Shown here piece after piece: positions 8,700-19,164 of a stretch of 64,000 bases of DNA. The position numbers were made by a program, and so were the translations under genes. The notes beneath the pieces were generated by a model. That model saw only the letters and a list, made by a program, of their open reading frames with translations, ran no database searches and had not been told where the DNA came from. This DNA is from Planctomycetia bacterium (GTDB lineage: Bacteria; Planctomycetota; Brocadiia; Brocadiales; Brocadiaceae), in contig JABTVC010000002.1 in NCBI GenBank assembly GCA_015075005.1, forward strand, positions 248,001 through 312,000. The letters are read 5' to 3'. Position 1 is the first letter of the stretch; each line of letters starts with the position of its first letter.

Positions 8700-9717
8700 A
8701 TGATAAAAGAAGATATTTTATCTTCCACGATAATCGTGGAAGATAAAAATCTGGATCTTACGCTCAGGCCAAAACGGTTCAGTGATTTTATTGGACAAGA
8801 TCGCTTAAAAGAGAATATGCTCATTTACATCGAAGCTGCAAAGAAACGGGGAGAACCCTTAGACCACATCTTGTTTTCCGGCCCTCCTGGTTTGGGAAAA
8901 ACAACCTTGTCGCAAATTATTGCCAACGAAATTAATACGTCAATGAAGACAACGTCTGGTCCCATCCTGGACAAACCTATGGACCTTGCAGGCATTCTTA
9001 CAAATTTACAATACGGGGATATCCTGTTTATTGACGAAATTCATCGGTTGAATACAACGGTTGAAGAGTATCTGTATTCAGCAATGGAGGATTTTTATAT
9101 TGATATTCTTATTGATCAGGGACCCAAGGCCAGGTCGGTAAAAATCAAGCTGCCGAAGTTTACGCTTGTTGGATCGACTACGAGAAGGATTGCTTACTGC
9201 CCTTCGCTCGCGGTTTGAGATGTAGAAGCTGGAGTTCTATCCGTGGGAAGACCTGTATAATATTGTATGTAATTCTGCCCGCATTCTCTCTATTCAAATA
9301 GATGAAAAAGGGGCTGAAATTATAGCGAAAAGATCCCGTGGCACCCCAAGGATAGCCAATAGATTTTTAAGACGTATTCGGGATGTTGCTCAGGTACGTG
9401 GCAACGACCTCATTAATGAAGAAGTAGCCTACAGGGGATTGGAGATGTTGGGCGTGGATGAGAATGGCCTGGGAGATATGGATCGTAAAATACTGGAAAC
9501 CGTCATTCGGTACGGCGGCGGCCCTGTCGGCTTGAAAACTATTGCAGTTTCGGTAAGTGAAGAAGAAGATACCGTCGAAGAGGTATATGAATCATTTCTG
9601 ATCCAGAGGGGATATCTGGACAAAACACCAAGGGGAAGGGTTGCGACCAAACTTGCTTATGAACACCTGGGATATCAATTTCACGCAGAGGCCGGACTCC
9701 AAAAAAGGCTATTTTAG
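8700..9717 (+). pseudogene. ruvB: RuvB Holliday junction helicase, frame-disrupted (possible assembly error)
   Basis: AAA+ branch-migration motor. The intact part 8700-9218 has the RuvB N-terminus ([19 protein letters not shown]), Walker [10 protein letters not shown], Walker [10 protein letters not shown] and sensor LVGSTTR. The frame then breaks: after TTR (9177-9185) the conserved continuation [12 protein letters not shown] is found in the next frame from 9187, consistent with loss of 2 nt (an Ala codon is expected there). That frame has a TAG stop at 9223-9225, right after FEM, where a residue is expected before [14 protein letters not shown], and a Pro codon also seems to be missing. From 9226 to 9717 the frame is open and encodes the rest of RuvB, including the winged-helix domain ([25 protein letters not shown]). 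Three lesions within ~40 nt of an otherwise well-kept core gene suggest a local consensus error; genuine inactivation is the alternative. Confidence 0.9.
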
Positions 9718-9729
9718 AGGGGTTCTCTT

Positions 9730-10365
9730 ATGAAGCTGTTGTTACATATTTGCTGTGCATGTTGTTTATGCGCACCGCTCGATGAGCTGAGAAAAGAAGG
9801 TTTCAGGGTAACCGGGCTCTTTTACAATCCAAATATACATCCATTGCTTGAGTTTAGGCGAAGATTGAAGGCCTTGCGCGTATTCCAGGAAAGTGACCCT
9901 ATCCCCGTAATTTATCACGAAGACTATGGCTTAAGGGAATATTTGAGGGGCGTCAATTATGAAGGGGATGACCGGTGTGCGGATTGTTATGCCATGAGAC
10001 TGAAATTTGCGGTGAGTTATGCCCGGCAAAATGGATTTGACTCCTTTACGTCGACCATGTTGTTCAGTGTATACCAGAATCACGAACAGTTAAAAATCAT
10101 TTCAGAAAATTTATCACAGGAACACGGAATTCATTTTGTTTATCGTGATTATCGTTCCTTGTCTGAGTGTAGTCAGGATATCGCCAGGAAAAAGATGCTT
10201 TACCGGCAGGGCTACTGCGGATGCGTCTTTAGCGAATATGAGAGATACAAAGACACTACCCGGGAAATGTACAAAGGCAACAATTCCCACGGCAAAGTAA
10301 CGGAAACCGTTACAAAACAGGTACCTATCAAAAATGGATTGCAAAGGTGTGACTGTCTTGGTTAG
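9730..10365 (+). CDS. queH: Epoxyqueuosine reductase QueH
   Basis: 211 aa protein of the DUF208 family, now QueH, which performs the last step of queuosine synthesis (epoxyqueuosine to queuosine in tRNA) and is unrelated to QueG. Diagnostic motifs are HICCACC near the N-terminus, FYNPNIHP, RCADCYAMRL, and the late cysteine pair YCGCVFSEYE, which supply the metal and Fe-S ligands. The gene is 12 nt downstream of ruvB. tgt, which inserts the queuine-type base, lies two genes further on, so both ends of the pathway are in one cluster. Confidence 0.92.
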   Translation: MKLLLHICCACCLCAPLDELRKEGFRVTGLFYNPNIHPLLEFRRRLKALRVFQESDPIPVIYHEDYGLREYLRGVNYEGDDRCADCYAMRLKFAVSYARQNGFDSFTSTMLFSVYQNHEQLKIISENLSQEHGIHFVYRDYRSLSECSQDIARKKMLYRQGYCGCVFSEYERYKDTTREMYKGNNSHGKVTETVTKQVPIKNGLQRCDCLG

Positions 10366-10406
10366 AGGTCGATTGATTATATTCGATAATTATAAATACA
10401 AAACGT

Positions 10407-11594
10407 ATGGGTAGGGTATTTTCCTTGATGATTGCCGTGTTATTGCCAACGCTGTCCGCGGGAATACCTTTTTCGTGCCAGAGGGATGCCCTGGTAGTTC
10501 AAGATGGTGTCAATGATTATGGACCCCTTCTCGATAAACCGCCTATCATGCGGGTGCTCCTGATACGTGACGCCCGGGAAGCGCAGGTGTCTGTTTATGG
10601 GAGTTATCAAATTACCGGCAGCCTGACGAATATTATCGATCAGGGGCAAGGTTTACAAAAGGCAAAAATATCAGTAACGAATAGCGCTATCAATATCGGA
10701 AATAAGCGCTATGACACGAGTGAACTAAGAATTACAAGTCACCAGGATGGGGATATTGAGTTAAACAACCTGCGATATCGCGGTGAAATCAGGATATTGC
10801 AGCAATTTAACAATAAATTCTCCGTAATTGAAGAAATTGACATGGAAAGTTTTATTGCCGGTGTCCTTGGCAGTGAAATGCCGCAGTCATGGAATGATGA
10901 TGCCTTGCGTGCCCAGGCAGTAACCGCAAGGACATATGCGATGTATAAAAAAAAGATACGGCGGGATGAAATCTATCACCTGGAAATGATAGAGCTTGCA
11001 TATCGCGGTATAGCCGGCGAAACGCCCCGGCTTAATAAAATTATTCAGGAAACCAAAGGCGTAGTCATGGTATACAATTGGAATATTTTTCCTGCATATT
11101 TCCATAGCACGTGTGGGGGACATACGGAAGATGCTCTCCATGTATTCGGGAAAGATAGCATACCACCCTTAACTGGAGTAGTTTGTGGTTACTGTGATAA
11201 CTCGAAACACTCCAGCTGGAGCAAGGACATTAGGAAGTCCGACATAGAAAAGAAATTACGGGAAGCCAATATTTACATTTCAAATATTAGTGCCGTAAAA
11301 AACGTAAATCCGGGCGCCGGCAATCATGGTTCGAAAGTCGAAATTGCTTCTCTTCAGGGAAACAAAGAAATGAATGCAAATGATTTTCGTTTGCTTGTCG
11401 GTCCGAATATTTTGTTGAGTACGGCCTTTAATTCCAGGAGTAATGGAAACTGTATTACCTTTTCAGGAAAGGGGTGGGGGCATGGTGTGGGTTTATGCCA
11501 ATATGGCGCTCAAGCCATGGCAGAAAAGGGTTCTCCGTGGATAGCTATTTTAAAGCATTACTATCCGGAGATAGAATTGGTTCGGCTTTATTAA
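10407..11594 (+). CDS. SpoIID/LytB-domain secreted protein
   Basis: 395 aa. An N-terminal signal-like segment (VFSLMIAVLLPTLSAGIPF) is followed by the SpoIID domain: FIAGVLGSEMPQSWNDDALR and AQAVTARTYAMY (~residues 148-178), the conserved HSTCGGHTEDA and the C-terminal GKGWGHGVGLCQYGAQAMA. SpoIID proteins are lytic transglycosylases acting on denuded peptidoglycan in sporulating Firmicutes; homologues occur widely in non-sporulating bacteria, including planctomycetes and cyanobacteria. Its role here is probably cell-wall remodelling, by inference. It sits between queH and tgt and is probably co-transcribed with them. Confidence 0.88.
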   Translation: MGRVFSLMIAVLLPTLSAGIPFSCQRDALVVQDGVNDYGPLLDKPPIMRVLLIRDAREAQVSVYGSYQITGSLTNIIDQGQGLQKAKISVTNSAINIGNKRYDTSELRITSHQDGDIELNNLRYRGEIRILQQFNNKFSVIEEIDMESFIAGVLGSEMPQSWNDDALRAQAVTARTYAMYKKKIRRDEIYHLEMIELAYRGIAGETPRLNKIIQETKGVVMVYNWNIFPAYFHSTCGGHTEDALHVFGKDSIPPLTGVVCGYCDNSKHSSWSKDIRKSDIEKKLREANIYISNISAVKNVNPGAGNHGSKVEIASLQGNKEMNANDFRLLVGPNILLSTAFNSRSNGNCITFSGKGWGHGVGLCQYGAQAMAEKGSPWIAILKHYYPEIELVRLY

Positions 11595-12719
<1,125 letters not shown>

Positions 12720-12801
12720 CAAGCGCTTGAAATGCAACTCAGATCGGGAAATATTATCTATTTTCAAGTAAATATTTTTTATTACGGTTAGGAGGAAGAG
12801 A

Positions 12802-13170
12802 ATGCTTTTTTTATTGCAAGCGGCCGGAAAACAGTCATCACCAAGTGGGATGCTGTCCATGTTACTTCCGTTTATACTTATGTTTGTTGTGATGTATTTC
12901 TTGATATTGAGACCACAAAAAAGAAAGGAAAGAGAGCGTAAGGCGCTGTTGTCCAGGGTTAAAAAGAACGACCGGGTCGTAACCGGCGGCGGGATACATG
13001 GGCTCGTTACGTCTGTCAGAGAGAATGAGGTTATCCTTCGTGTGGATGATGCCAAGGATGTGAAACTCAAGGTCGACAGGAGTGCCATTGTCGCGGTATC
13101 AGAGGTTTCTCACGATGATGATACAGAAACGGCAAGAGAATCTACAAAAGAGAGTAAAGATATAAAATAA
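12802..13170 (+). CDS. yajC: Preprotein translocase subunit YajC
   Basis: 122 aa single-pass inner-membrane accessory of SecDF. The TM (~17-36) is followed by the family signature LRPQKRKERERKALL and a small domain with KKNDRVVTGGGIHGLVTSV. A charged tail (DDDTETARESTKESKD) ends it. RBS GGAGGAAGAG lies directly upstream. secDF starts 77 nt downstream. Confidence 0.95.
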   Translation: MLFLLQAAGKQSSPSGMLSMLLPFILMFVVMYFLILRPQKRKERERKALLSRVKKNDRVVTGGGIHGLVTSVRENEVILRVDDAKDVKLKVDRSAIVAVSEVSHDDDTETARESTKESKDIK

Positions 13171-13247
13171 CCTTTTATTCTATATTACGGGTATGCATTT
13201 GCAGTTTATTAAGGACAACGGAAAAGGAGCCTGTTGAGGAGAAATAC

Positions 13248-16200
13248 ATGACTAAAAACTTAAGGTGGCGGATACCACTCATTGCGGTAGTTATTGCTAT
13301 TGGTACCATGATTTTATATCCCCCATCAGAAAAGATATTACAGAGGGAGCACGTTAAAGAGATTGATGGGAAGATAGTAGAGCGCACTTCTTTGGAAAAA
13401 TCATGGACACGGTTTTTCATAACGAATCCTGTTATTCGCGAAACGATTGTTAGTGAAGAAACAGACAAAGATGGCAAAAACGTCCGCAACAAGGTTGTTG
13501 AGTATGTATCAAAGGGTAAAATTAAGCTTGGATTAGACCTCAAAGGGGGCTCTGAATTACTTTATAAAGTACGGGTGGATGAAAAGGAAGATCGACCCGG
13601 GATTACAAAAGAAATTATTGAGGTATTGAAAAAGAGGATCGATCCCCAGGGCGTTATAGAATATAGGATACAAGAACAGGGTAGTCATCGAATACTTATT
13701 CAGGTCCCGGGCGCTACCAAGACGGAAACAGAAGGACTGAAGACCCGCATTACACGCCTTGGCAAGCTTGAATTCAGGCTGGCAGCCAGCGGAGACAGCC
13801 CGGAATATAAAGAGGCGATGGAGGGGAAAACAGTCCCCGGCTACTATAAACACTGGTTAAGAAAGAAAAAAGGAGAAGAAGGGGAGGCTGGTAAGTGGTA
13901 CCTTGTACGAAACAAGACGGAGATTTCAGGAGAACATTTGTCCCGCATATATGCCGACCGCAAAGGGATTGAACCCGTCGTGGGTTTTGAGTTTGATGCA
14001 ATTGGTAAATCAAAATTTGGGCAGGTTACCGAACGTAATATTGGGAAACCGCTGGCAATTATCCTGGATGGTACTTTATATTCAGCACCTGTGATACGTG
14101 ACCGCATTCCGGGAGCAGGTATTATTGAAGGAAATTTCAAACAAGATGAGGTCAACGAACTCATTGCCATAATGCGGGCAGGAAGCCTCCCGGCAGACCT
14201 TGAACTTGAAATGGAAACCATGGTAGGTCCCAGCCTGGGAAGAGATTCAATCCGTAAAGGAGTACTGGCAGGTGTTATTGGGGGTATCTTTGCTATCCTC
14301 TTTGTTGGTATTTACTATATGGGGGTAGGCTGGGTCGCTAACTTTGCAAATGCCTTAAATATCTTCTTTATCGTTGGAATGATGGCGCTGCTCAACGCCA
14401 CCTTAACGCTTCCGGGTATTGCGGGATTGGTGCTCATGATTGGTATGGGCATTGATTCAAACGTGTTAATTTTCGAAAGGATCCGTGAAGAAAAAGCCAA
14501 GGGGAAACCTTTGCGGGCAGCTGTAAAGGCAGGATACGAAAAGGCATTTTCTGCCATTTTCGATTCTCATATTACAACGTTAATAACGGGCGTGATACTT
14601 GCGTCAGTGGGTACCGGACCTGTAAAAGGGTTTGCATGGACACTAATTTTGGGCTTGATCATCAATCTTTTTACCGCTGTTTTTGTAACAAGGGTTATAT
14701 ATACTTTGTTCATGGATTTAGGCTGGATCAGGAATTTCTCCATGTTTAAACTGATTGGTGTTCCCCATGTTAAATTTATTAATTATCGTTTTGTCCTCAT
14801 TGCAGTTTCGGGCGCTTGTATTGTTGGTGGTTTGACGACATTTGTCCTTCGTGGGAATAAAAAATACGACATCGACTTTACCGGTGGTACCCTGGTTCAT
14901 TTACACCTCAATAATCCAACGCAACCTGGTTTTGTAAGGACGGCCTTAGCTGATACAGGTTATGAAGAAGCTGAGGTACAGAGTATCTGGTCTGGCGAGA
15001 ATCTAACCCAATTTATATCAACAGCAAATGAATTTGGCATCCGTATAAAAGAGCTTAATGATGAAAAAATAAAACAAAAATTGACAGAAGATATTAAGGG
15101 TGTCATGGATACGTCGGGTCTGTTTGCCGGAATCGATTTTGTGGAACCAACGGTTTTCAATCTTAAGCTACAGAGACCAATAGACGAGATCGCACTTCAA
15201 AATATTCTCAAATCCGCAGGGTATAGCGAAGAAGATGTGGTGTCGTTAACCTCTGTTAATCAGCCCGCGAAAGAGTATTTAGTGAATATTGCCGGCCTCG
15301 AAGACGTGAAAAAACGTCCGCAATTGATTGGTGAAGTTGTTAACAGGCTAAAAAACAACATAGTTTTTCATGATATTAAAATAACGATGGGTGATATTGT
15401 TGAAACATTGCAGGTACAGGATGTAAACATGCAGACAACGAAACCTTTCGTGGAGGTGGAGGTTAGTGAACCAATAGACCCCATCGCCCTTACGCTTGAG
15501 TTGAATAAGCAGGGGTTTGGTGGTGTTTCCGTAACAGCGCAATCAAAAGAATCGGCAATGGTGCGTATAAGTAAGCTAAGAATTGAAGGTACGAGAACGA
15601 TCCTGCAGGATATTAAACAGGCCATACGTGAAACGATTTCTGTTCCTGGTGTTTATAGCTTTGGGAGTGAAGCAATCCAGGTAGAATTAAAAGAAAGCCT
15701 CAGTAAGGAAGATTTTGTGAAGATGGTGGGTAGAATTAATTCCATTAAGCGTATTTACGCAATGAACGCCCCTGCGCAATTATTTGCGATTCGCGTGAAA
15801 CCTCTCAGCGCCGGTAAAGTACAGGAGAAAATCAAGGAGGATGTTGTTAATATATTCAAAGCTAATTTGTATAAAGAAAAAATTGACGTCTCTTTCGAAT
15901 TGATTAAAGATGTTTCTGAAGGCACCGGAATAAACAAAGCTAATCAAGAAAAGGAACCGAACCGGGCACAATTTCGTATGGCATTGTCAAAACCCTTAAA
16001 AATGCACGTTATTGAAGAGGTGCTGACCTCTGCAGGATACCCCAATGTTCTTGAGCAGGATTTGGAGGAAGGAAGAGAATATCAAACTGTTAATATAGTG
16101 CTCAATCTTCAAAATGCAGAAGCCATAGAAAAGACTATCAAGAGTGCATTTGAAATACCGAATCCACTGAAAAGGGTAGTAAGCATTGGTGCTACTGTTG

Positions 16201-16778
16201 CAGGCGAGATGAAGAGTCGTGCCATACTGGCGGTAATCTTTTCCTGTGTTGCAACGATATTTTATGTGTGGTTTCGCTTTGGAGATTTTAAATTCGGCTC
16301 TTCTGCAATTATCGCAGTTATCCATGACATCCTGCTTACTTTGGGTGCCGTGGCTGTTGCGGATTATTTGTTTGGAAATATGAAAATTGACAGCTCCATG
16401 GTGGCTGCATTTCTCACGGTAATCGGTTACTCCCTGAATGATACGATTGTTATATTTGATAGGATTAGGGAGAATATGGGTGGTCGGGGTAATATGCTTA
16501 CGCCGCACGTGGTGAATGATAGTATTAATCAGACCCTAAGTCGTACCCTTTTGACCGGAGTCACTACGATTGGTGTCTTGTTAGCATTGTTTTTCCTGGG
16601 TGGGCCAGAAATCCATGGATTTGCATTTGTAATGTTAGTGGGAATCGTTGTGGGTACGTATTCGACAATATTCGTTGCTTGTCCCATGTTACTCAAGTGG
16701 AGGGGGCTTCCTGTTACAGGTCAAGTATCACTGAGACAAAATTCCTCAGTTCGGGGAAAGGAGGCAACAATCAAATAG
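13248..16778 (+). CDS. secDF: SecD-SecF fusion, protein-export membrane protein
   Basis: 1176 aa proton-driven Sec accessory. The SecD half (~1-505) has TM1 and the P1 start LGLDLKGGSELLYKV, then the TM block with MIGMGIDSNVLIFERIREE. The SecF half starts near residue 510 with a TM and KYDIDFTGGTLVHLHL, and ends with VIGYSLNDTIVIFDRIREN and the last TMs. The protein is several hundred residues longer than usual SecDF fusions (~740-850 aa in my knowledge). The excess lies in the SecF periplasmic region (~545-965), where several similar segments occur (TALADTGYEEAEV; NILKSAGYSEEDV; LELNKQGFGGVSV; VLTSAGYPNVLEQ). The strong RBS lies in GAGGAGAAATAC. Confidence 0.95.
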   Translation: MTKNLRWRIPLIAVVIAIGTMILYPPSEKILQREHVKEIDGKIVERTSLEKSWTRFFITNPVIRETIVSEETDKDGKNVRNKVVEYVSKGKIKLGLDLKGGSELLYKVRVDEKEDRPGITKEIIEVLKKRIDPQGVIEYRIQEQGSHRILIQVPGATKTETEGLKTRITRLGKLEFRLAASGDSPEYKEAMEGKTVPGYYKHWLRKKKGEEGEAGKWYLVRNKTEISGEHLSRIYADRKGIEPVVGFEFDAIGKSKFGQVTERNIGKPLAIILDGTLYSAPVIRDRIPGAGIIEGNFKQDEVNELIAIMRAGSLPADLELEMETMVGPSLGRDSIRKGVLAGVIGGIFAILFVGIYYMGVGWVANFANALNIFFIVGMMALLNATLTLPGIAGLVLMIGMGIDSNVLIFERIREEKAKGKPLRAAVKAGYEKAFSAIFDSHITTLITGVILASVGTGPVKGFAWTLILGLIINLFTAVFVTRVIYTLFMDLGWIRNFSMFKLIGVPHVKFINYRFVLIAVSGACIVGGLTTFVLRGNKKYDIDFTGGTLVHLHLNNPTQPGFVRTALADTGYEEAEVQSIWSGENLTQFISTANEFGIRIKELNDEKIKQKLTEDIKGVMDTSGLFAGIDFVEPTVFNLKLQRPIDEIALQNILKSAGYSEEDVVSLTSVNQPAKEYLVNIAGLEDVKKRPQLIGEVVNRLKNNIVFHDIKITMGDIVETLQVQDVNMQTTKPFVEVEVSEPIDPIALTLELNKQGFGGVSVTAQSKESAMVRISKLRIEGTRTILQDIKQAIRETISVPGVYSFGSEAIQVELKESLSKEDFVKMVGRINSIKRIYAMNAPAQLFAIRVKPLSAGKVQEKIKEDVVNIFKANLYKEKIDVSFELIKDVSEGTGINKANQEKEPNRAQFRMALSKPLKMHVIEEVLTSAGYPNVLEQDLEEGREYQTVNIVLNLQNAEAIEKTIKSAFEIPNPLKRVVSIGATVAGEMKSRAILAVIFSCVATIFYVWFRFGDFKFGSSAIIAVIHDILLTLGAVAVADYLFGNMKIDSSMVAAFLTVIGYSLNDTIVIFDRIRENMGGRGNMLTPHVVNDSINQTLSRTLLTGVTTIGVLLALFFLGGPEIHGFAFVMLVGIVVGTYSTIFVACPMLLKWRGLPVTGQVSLRQNSSVRGKEATIK

Positions 16779-16953
16779 TCATAATGGACAATGACGTATA
16801 AAGTCCTTCGAGGAATACCTGAAATAAGAGATGGATTTGTTTTTTTGAGAAAAATCACGTAGGTATTAACGTGTCAATCGGCATGAAAGAGGCATGATTA
16901 TGTATAATTTGGATTCTTCATTCCTATAAAACCTATGAAAGGAATTAAAAGCG

Positions 16954-17811
16954 ATGAAAAGAGATGTGCAAGTTGGCGTAACGTTAGGAGTGATTATTCT
17001 GGCAATTATTGGTGTTTTTCTGAGCACGAGAACCACGGTCAAAGAACCGACTATTCCTATTCCGGAATTGGAAGAAGAAACACTTGTTGGTGCATTAGAT
17101 ATACATGAATTATCACCTGAGCCTCAAAATGCATCTCGGGAGTCTTTTGAAGCAGTAACTACGGAAGTACAAAGTCCGAAACAAAAGGCAGCAGACGTCA
17201 CAAGCACAGATAAAATTGCTGAAATATCTCCCGAAAATGAGGAAGGCGTTATTGAGGGAGTATGGAAGAAGGCAAAGGATAAAGAACCGATACTTACAGA
17301 CGCACATGATACAAAGGCATCTGTTATGTCAGATTCTGAAGATTGGAAAGACGTCCCTTCCGTTACTGATAAAAAGGTCACTGCACAATTTAAGACACAC
17401 AGGGTGAAATATAACGATAGCCTTCGCAAAATCGCAAACAAATACTATGGTGATGAATCGAAGTGGTTACTCATTTTTACTGCAAATCAAAATAAAATCC
17501 AGGATCGAAACAGCCTCAGAATTGGCACGGAGCTTGTTATCCCCGAAGAAAAAATACTGTCACAAAAGATAAAGGGAAAAACTACAAAGGAAACAACCAC
17601 CCCATCACTTTCTCAAGTAGTCGAAGTGGAAAACGCAAAATCGACTGTACATAAACATACGGTTCGACCGGGCGATACCCTGTATACGTTGGCAGCGAAG
17701 TATTATAATAACGGTGCGAGATGGAATAAAATATATGATGTAAACAAAAAAGCCCTCAAGGATCACAAATCCTTGAAAATTGGACAAGAACTCGTTATTC
17801 CAGATCTTTAA
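16954..17811 (+). CDS. Membrane-anchored protein with two LysM domains
   Basis: 285 aa. A single N-terminal TM (~8-24) puts the rest in the periplasm. An acidic low-complexity linker (~35-145) precedes LysM1 (~149-198, HRVKYNDSLRKIANKYYG ... RIGTELVIP) and LysM2 (~234-285, HTVRPGDTLYTLAAKYY ... KIGQELVIP). LysM modules bind N-acetylglucosamine polymers, so a peptidoglycan-tethering role is likely. No catalytic domain is visible. RBS AAAGGAA is upstream, and the beta-propeller gene follows 21 nt later. Confidence 0.85.
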   Translation: MKRDVQVGVTLGVIILAIIGVFLSTRTTVKEPTIPIPELEEETLVGALDIHELSPEPQNASRESFEAVTTEVQSPKQKAADVTSTDKIAEISPENEEGVIEGVWKKAKDKEPILTDAHDTKASVMSDSEDWKDVPSVTDKKVTAQFKTHRVKYNDSLRKIANKYYGDESKWLLIFTANQNKIQDRNSLRIGTELVIPEEKILSQKIKGKTTKETTTPSLSQVVEVENAKSTVHKHTVRPGDTLYTLAAKYYNNGARWNKIYDVNKKALKDHKSLKIGQELVIPDL

Positions 17812-17832
17812 TGCTTTTCAGGAGTGCAATGA

Positions 17833-18978
17833 ATGAAATTCAAATTTGTTTTCCCATCTGTGACAACTCATTTCTTTTATGTAACAACGATTACCATCTT
17901 AGCATTCGGAATATCGATTGCTTCCGCCAGTTACGCCCAAGACACAGGGAGCGCATTCCCCCTGTACCGGCATAATTTGCAAAGGACAGGCAGGGTACCC
18001 TTTGCAGGGCCATCGAACAACAATTTTGCATGGAATATTTCCAGTTCTGGTGAAATATGGTCGTCGCCTGTAGTAGATGCAGATGGGATAATTTATGTAG
18101 GAAGTACGGATGGTAATTTGTTATCTATAACTCCGAAGGGAAAGGTTTTATGGGCGTTTAAAAGTGATGCTGAGATATATGGTTCTCCGGCAATTGGCGC
18201 AGATGGAGTTATTTTGTTTGGTTCTGTAAGCGGGAGACTGTATGCGCTCAATCCAGATGGAAAAATAAAGTGGAAGTTTCAGACAGCCGGGGCTATTCAT
18301 TCTGCTCCAGCAATTGACGACAATGGAAATGTTTATTGTGGTTCTTTTGATGGAAAACTTTACGCAATCAGCGCTAAGGGAAAACTTTTATGGAGTTATA
18401 AAACCGGGGCATCTATCATGGTTTCTTCTCCTGCCGTTGGCAAGGATAATACGATTTATATCGGTTCGTGGGATAAGCATTTGTACGCCTTAAATCAGGA
18501 TGGTACATTACAGTGGAGCCTGGAAACCGAAAATAAAATAGATTCCACACCTGCCGTTAGTAATAGCTCTGTTTATGTTGTGGATATGAATGGAAAACTC
18601 TACGCCGTAAATTTGGATGGAACTTTAAAGTGGGGGTTTGATTTAGGTGGCCGTTCACACTCTTCTCCAGCAGTAGACACAGATGAAACGGTCTATATTG
18701 GTGCACAAAATGGCAAACTATACGCAGTAAAAAAAGATGGTACGTTGAAATGGGAATTTAAAACGGGAGATGCTATTACGGCATCGCCTACCATTGATGC
18801 AAATGGTGTTATATATATAGGCTCGTGGGATGGTAATTTGTATGCTATACATGCCGATGGCAGTCTCAAATGGACTGCAAAAACTGGCGGTCCATTACTT
18901 TCTTCTCCGGCAATTGATTCCAAAGGTATGCTTTATGTTGGTTGTGAAGACTGGAAACTCTATGCAATAGGACAATAA
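17833..18978 (+). CDS. Secreted PQQ-type (WD40-like) beta-propeller protein
   Basis: 381 aa. A signal peptide ends in ASASYA-QD (~35). About eight ~40-residue repeats follow, each with the pattern SSPAID...G.IYIGS.DG.LYAI..DG.LKW.F.T (e.g. GSWDGNLYAIHADGSLKW), as in BamB/PQQ propellers. No PQQ-dehydrogenase catalytic residues are evident, so it is more likely a scaffold or sensor. It follows the LysM gene closely and probably shares its transcript. BamB itself is a lipoprotein; no lipobox is seen here. Confidence 0.82.
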   Translation: MKFKFVFPSVTTHFFYVTTITILAFGISIASASYAQDTGSAFPLYRHNLQRTGRVPFAGPSNNNFAWNISSSGEIWSSPVVDADGIIYVGSTDGNLLSITPKGKVLWAFKSDAEIYGSPAIGADGVILFGSVSGRLYALNPDGKIKWKFQTAGAIHSAPAIDDNGNVYCGSFDGKLYAISAKGKLLWSYKTGASIMVSSPAVGKDNTIYIGSWDKHLYALNQDGTLQWSLETENKIDSTPAVSNSSVYVVDMNGKLYAVNLDGTLKWGFDLGGRSHSSPAVDTDETVYIGAQNGKLYAVKKDGTLKWEFKTGDAITASPTIDANGVIYIGSWDGNLYAIHADGSLKWTAKTGGPLLSSPAIDSKGMLYVGCEDWKLYAIGQ

Positions 18979-19002
18979 GTTTTTAGAGTCGAAAAATGTT
19001 TT

Positions 19003-19030
19003 TTGCTAAACAACCATTTTAAGGTATAAT
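19003..19030 (+). promoter_or_regulatory. Putative sigma70-type promoter for ahbC
   Basis: TTGCTA (19003-19008), a 16-nt spacer, then TATAAT (19025-19030). It leaves a ~130-nt leader before the ahbC start and lies in an intergenic gap, which supports it. Confidence 0.5.
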
Positions 19031-19105
19031 CAGGAACATGCGAATTACTTGCACTTTAACATTCAGAGGGATGCAGGTTTAATTAAATTATTTTATTATA
19101 ATTGT

Positions 19106-19128
19106 ACCTGTGGTTAGCAACCACAGGT
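19106..19128. promoter_or_regulatory. 9-bp perfect hairpin in the ahbC leader
   Basis: ACCTGTGGT (19106-19114), loop TAGCA, ACCACAGGT (19120-19128). It sits 37 nt before the ATG and downstream of the putative promoter, so it would be in the mRNA leader. There is no T-run. It could be a repressor operator or an mRNA structure. Confidence 0.5.
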
Positions 19129-19164
19129 TACTTGAGTACGCATACTTGTGCAGGAGATGTAGAT

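Noticed and set aside
12727-12757. TTGAAA ... TATTAT before yajC as a promoter
   Set aside because: The spacer is 19 nt and the -10 is weak; yajC is probably transcribed with tgt.
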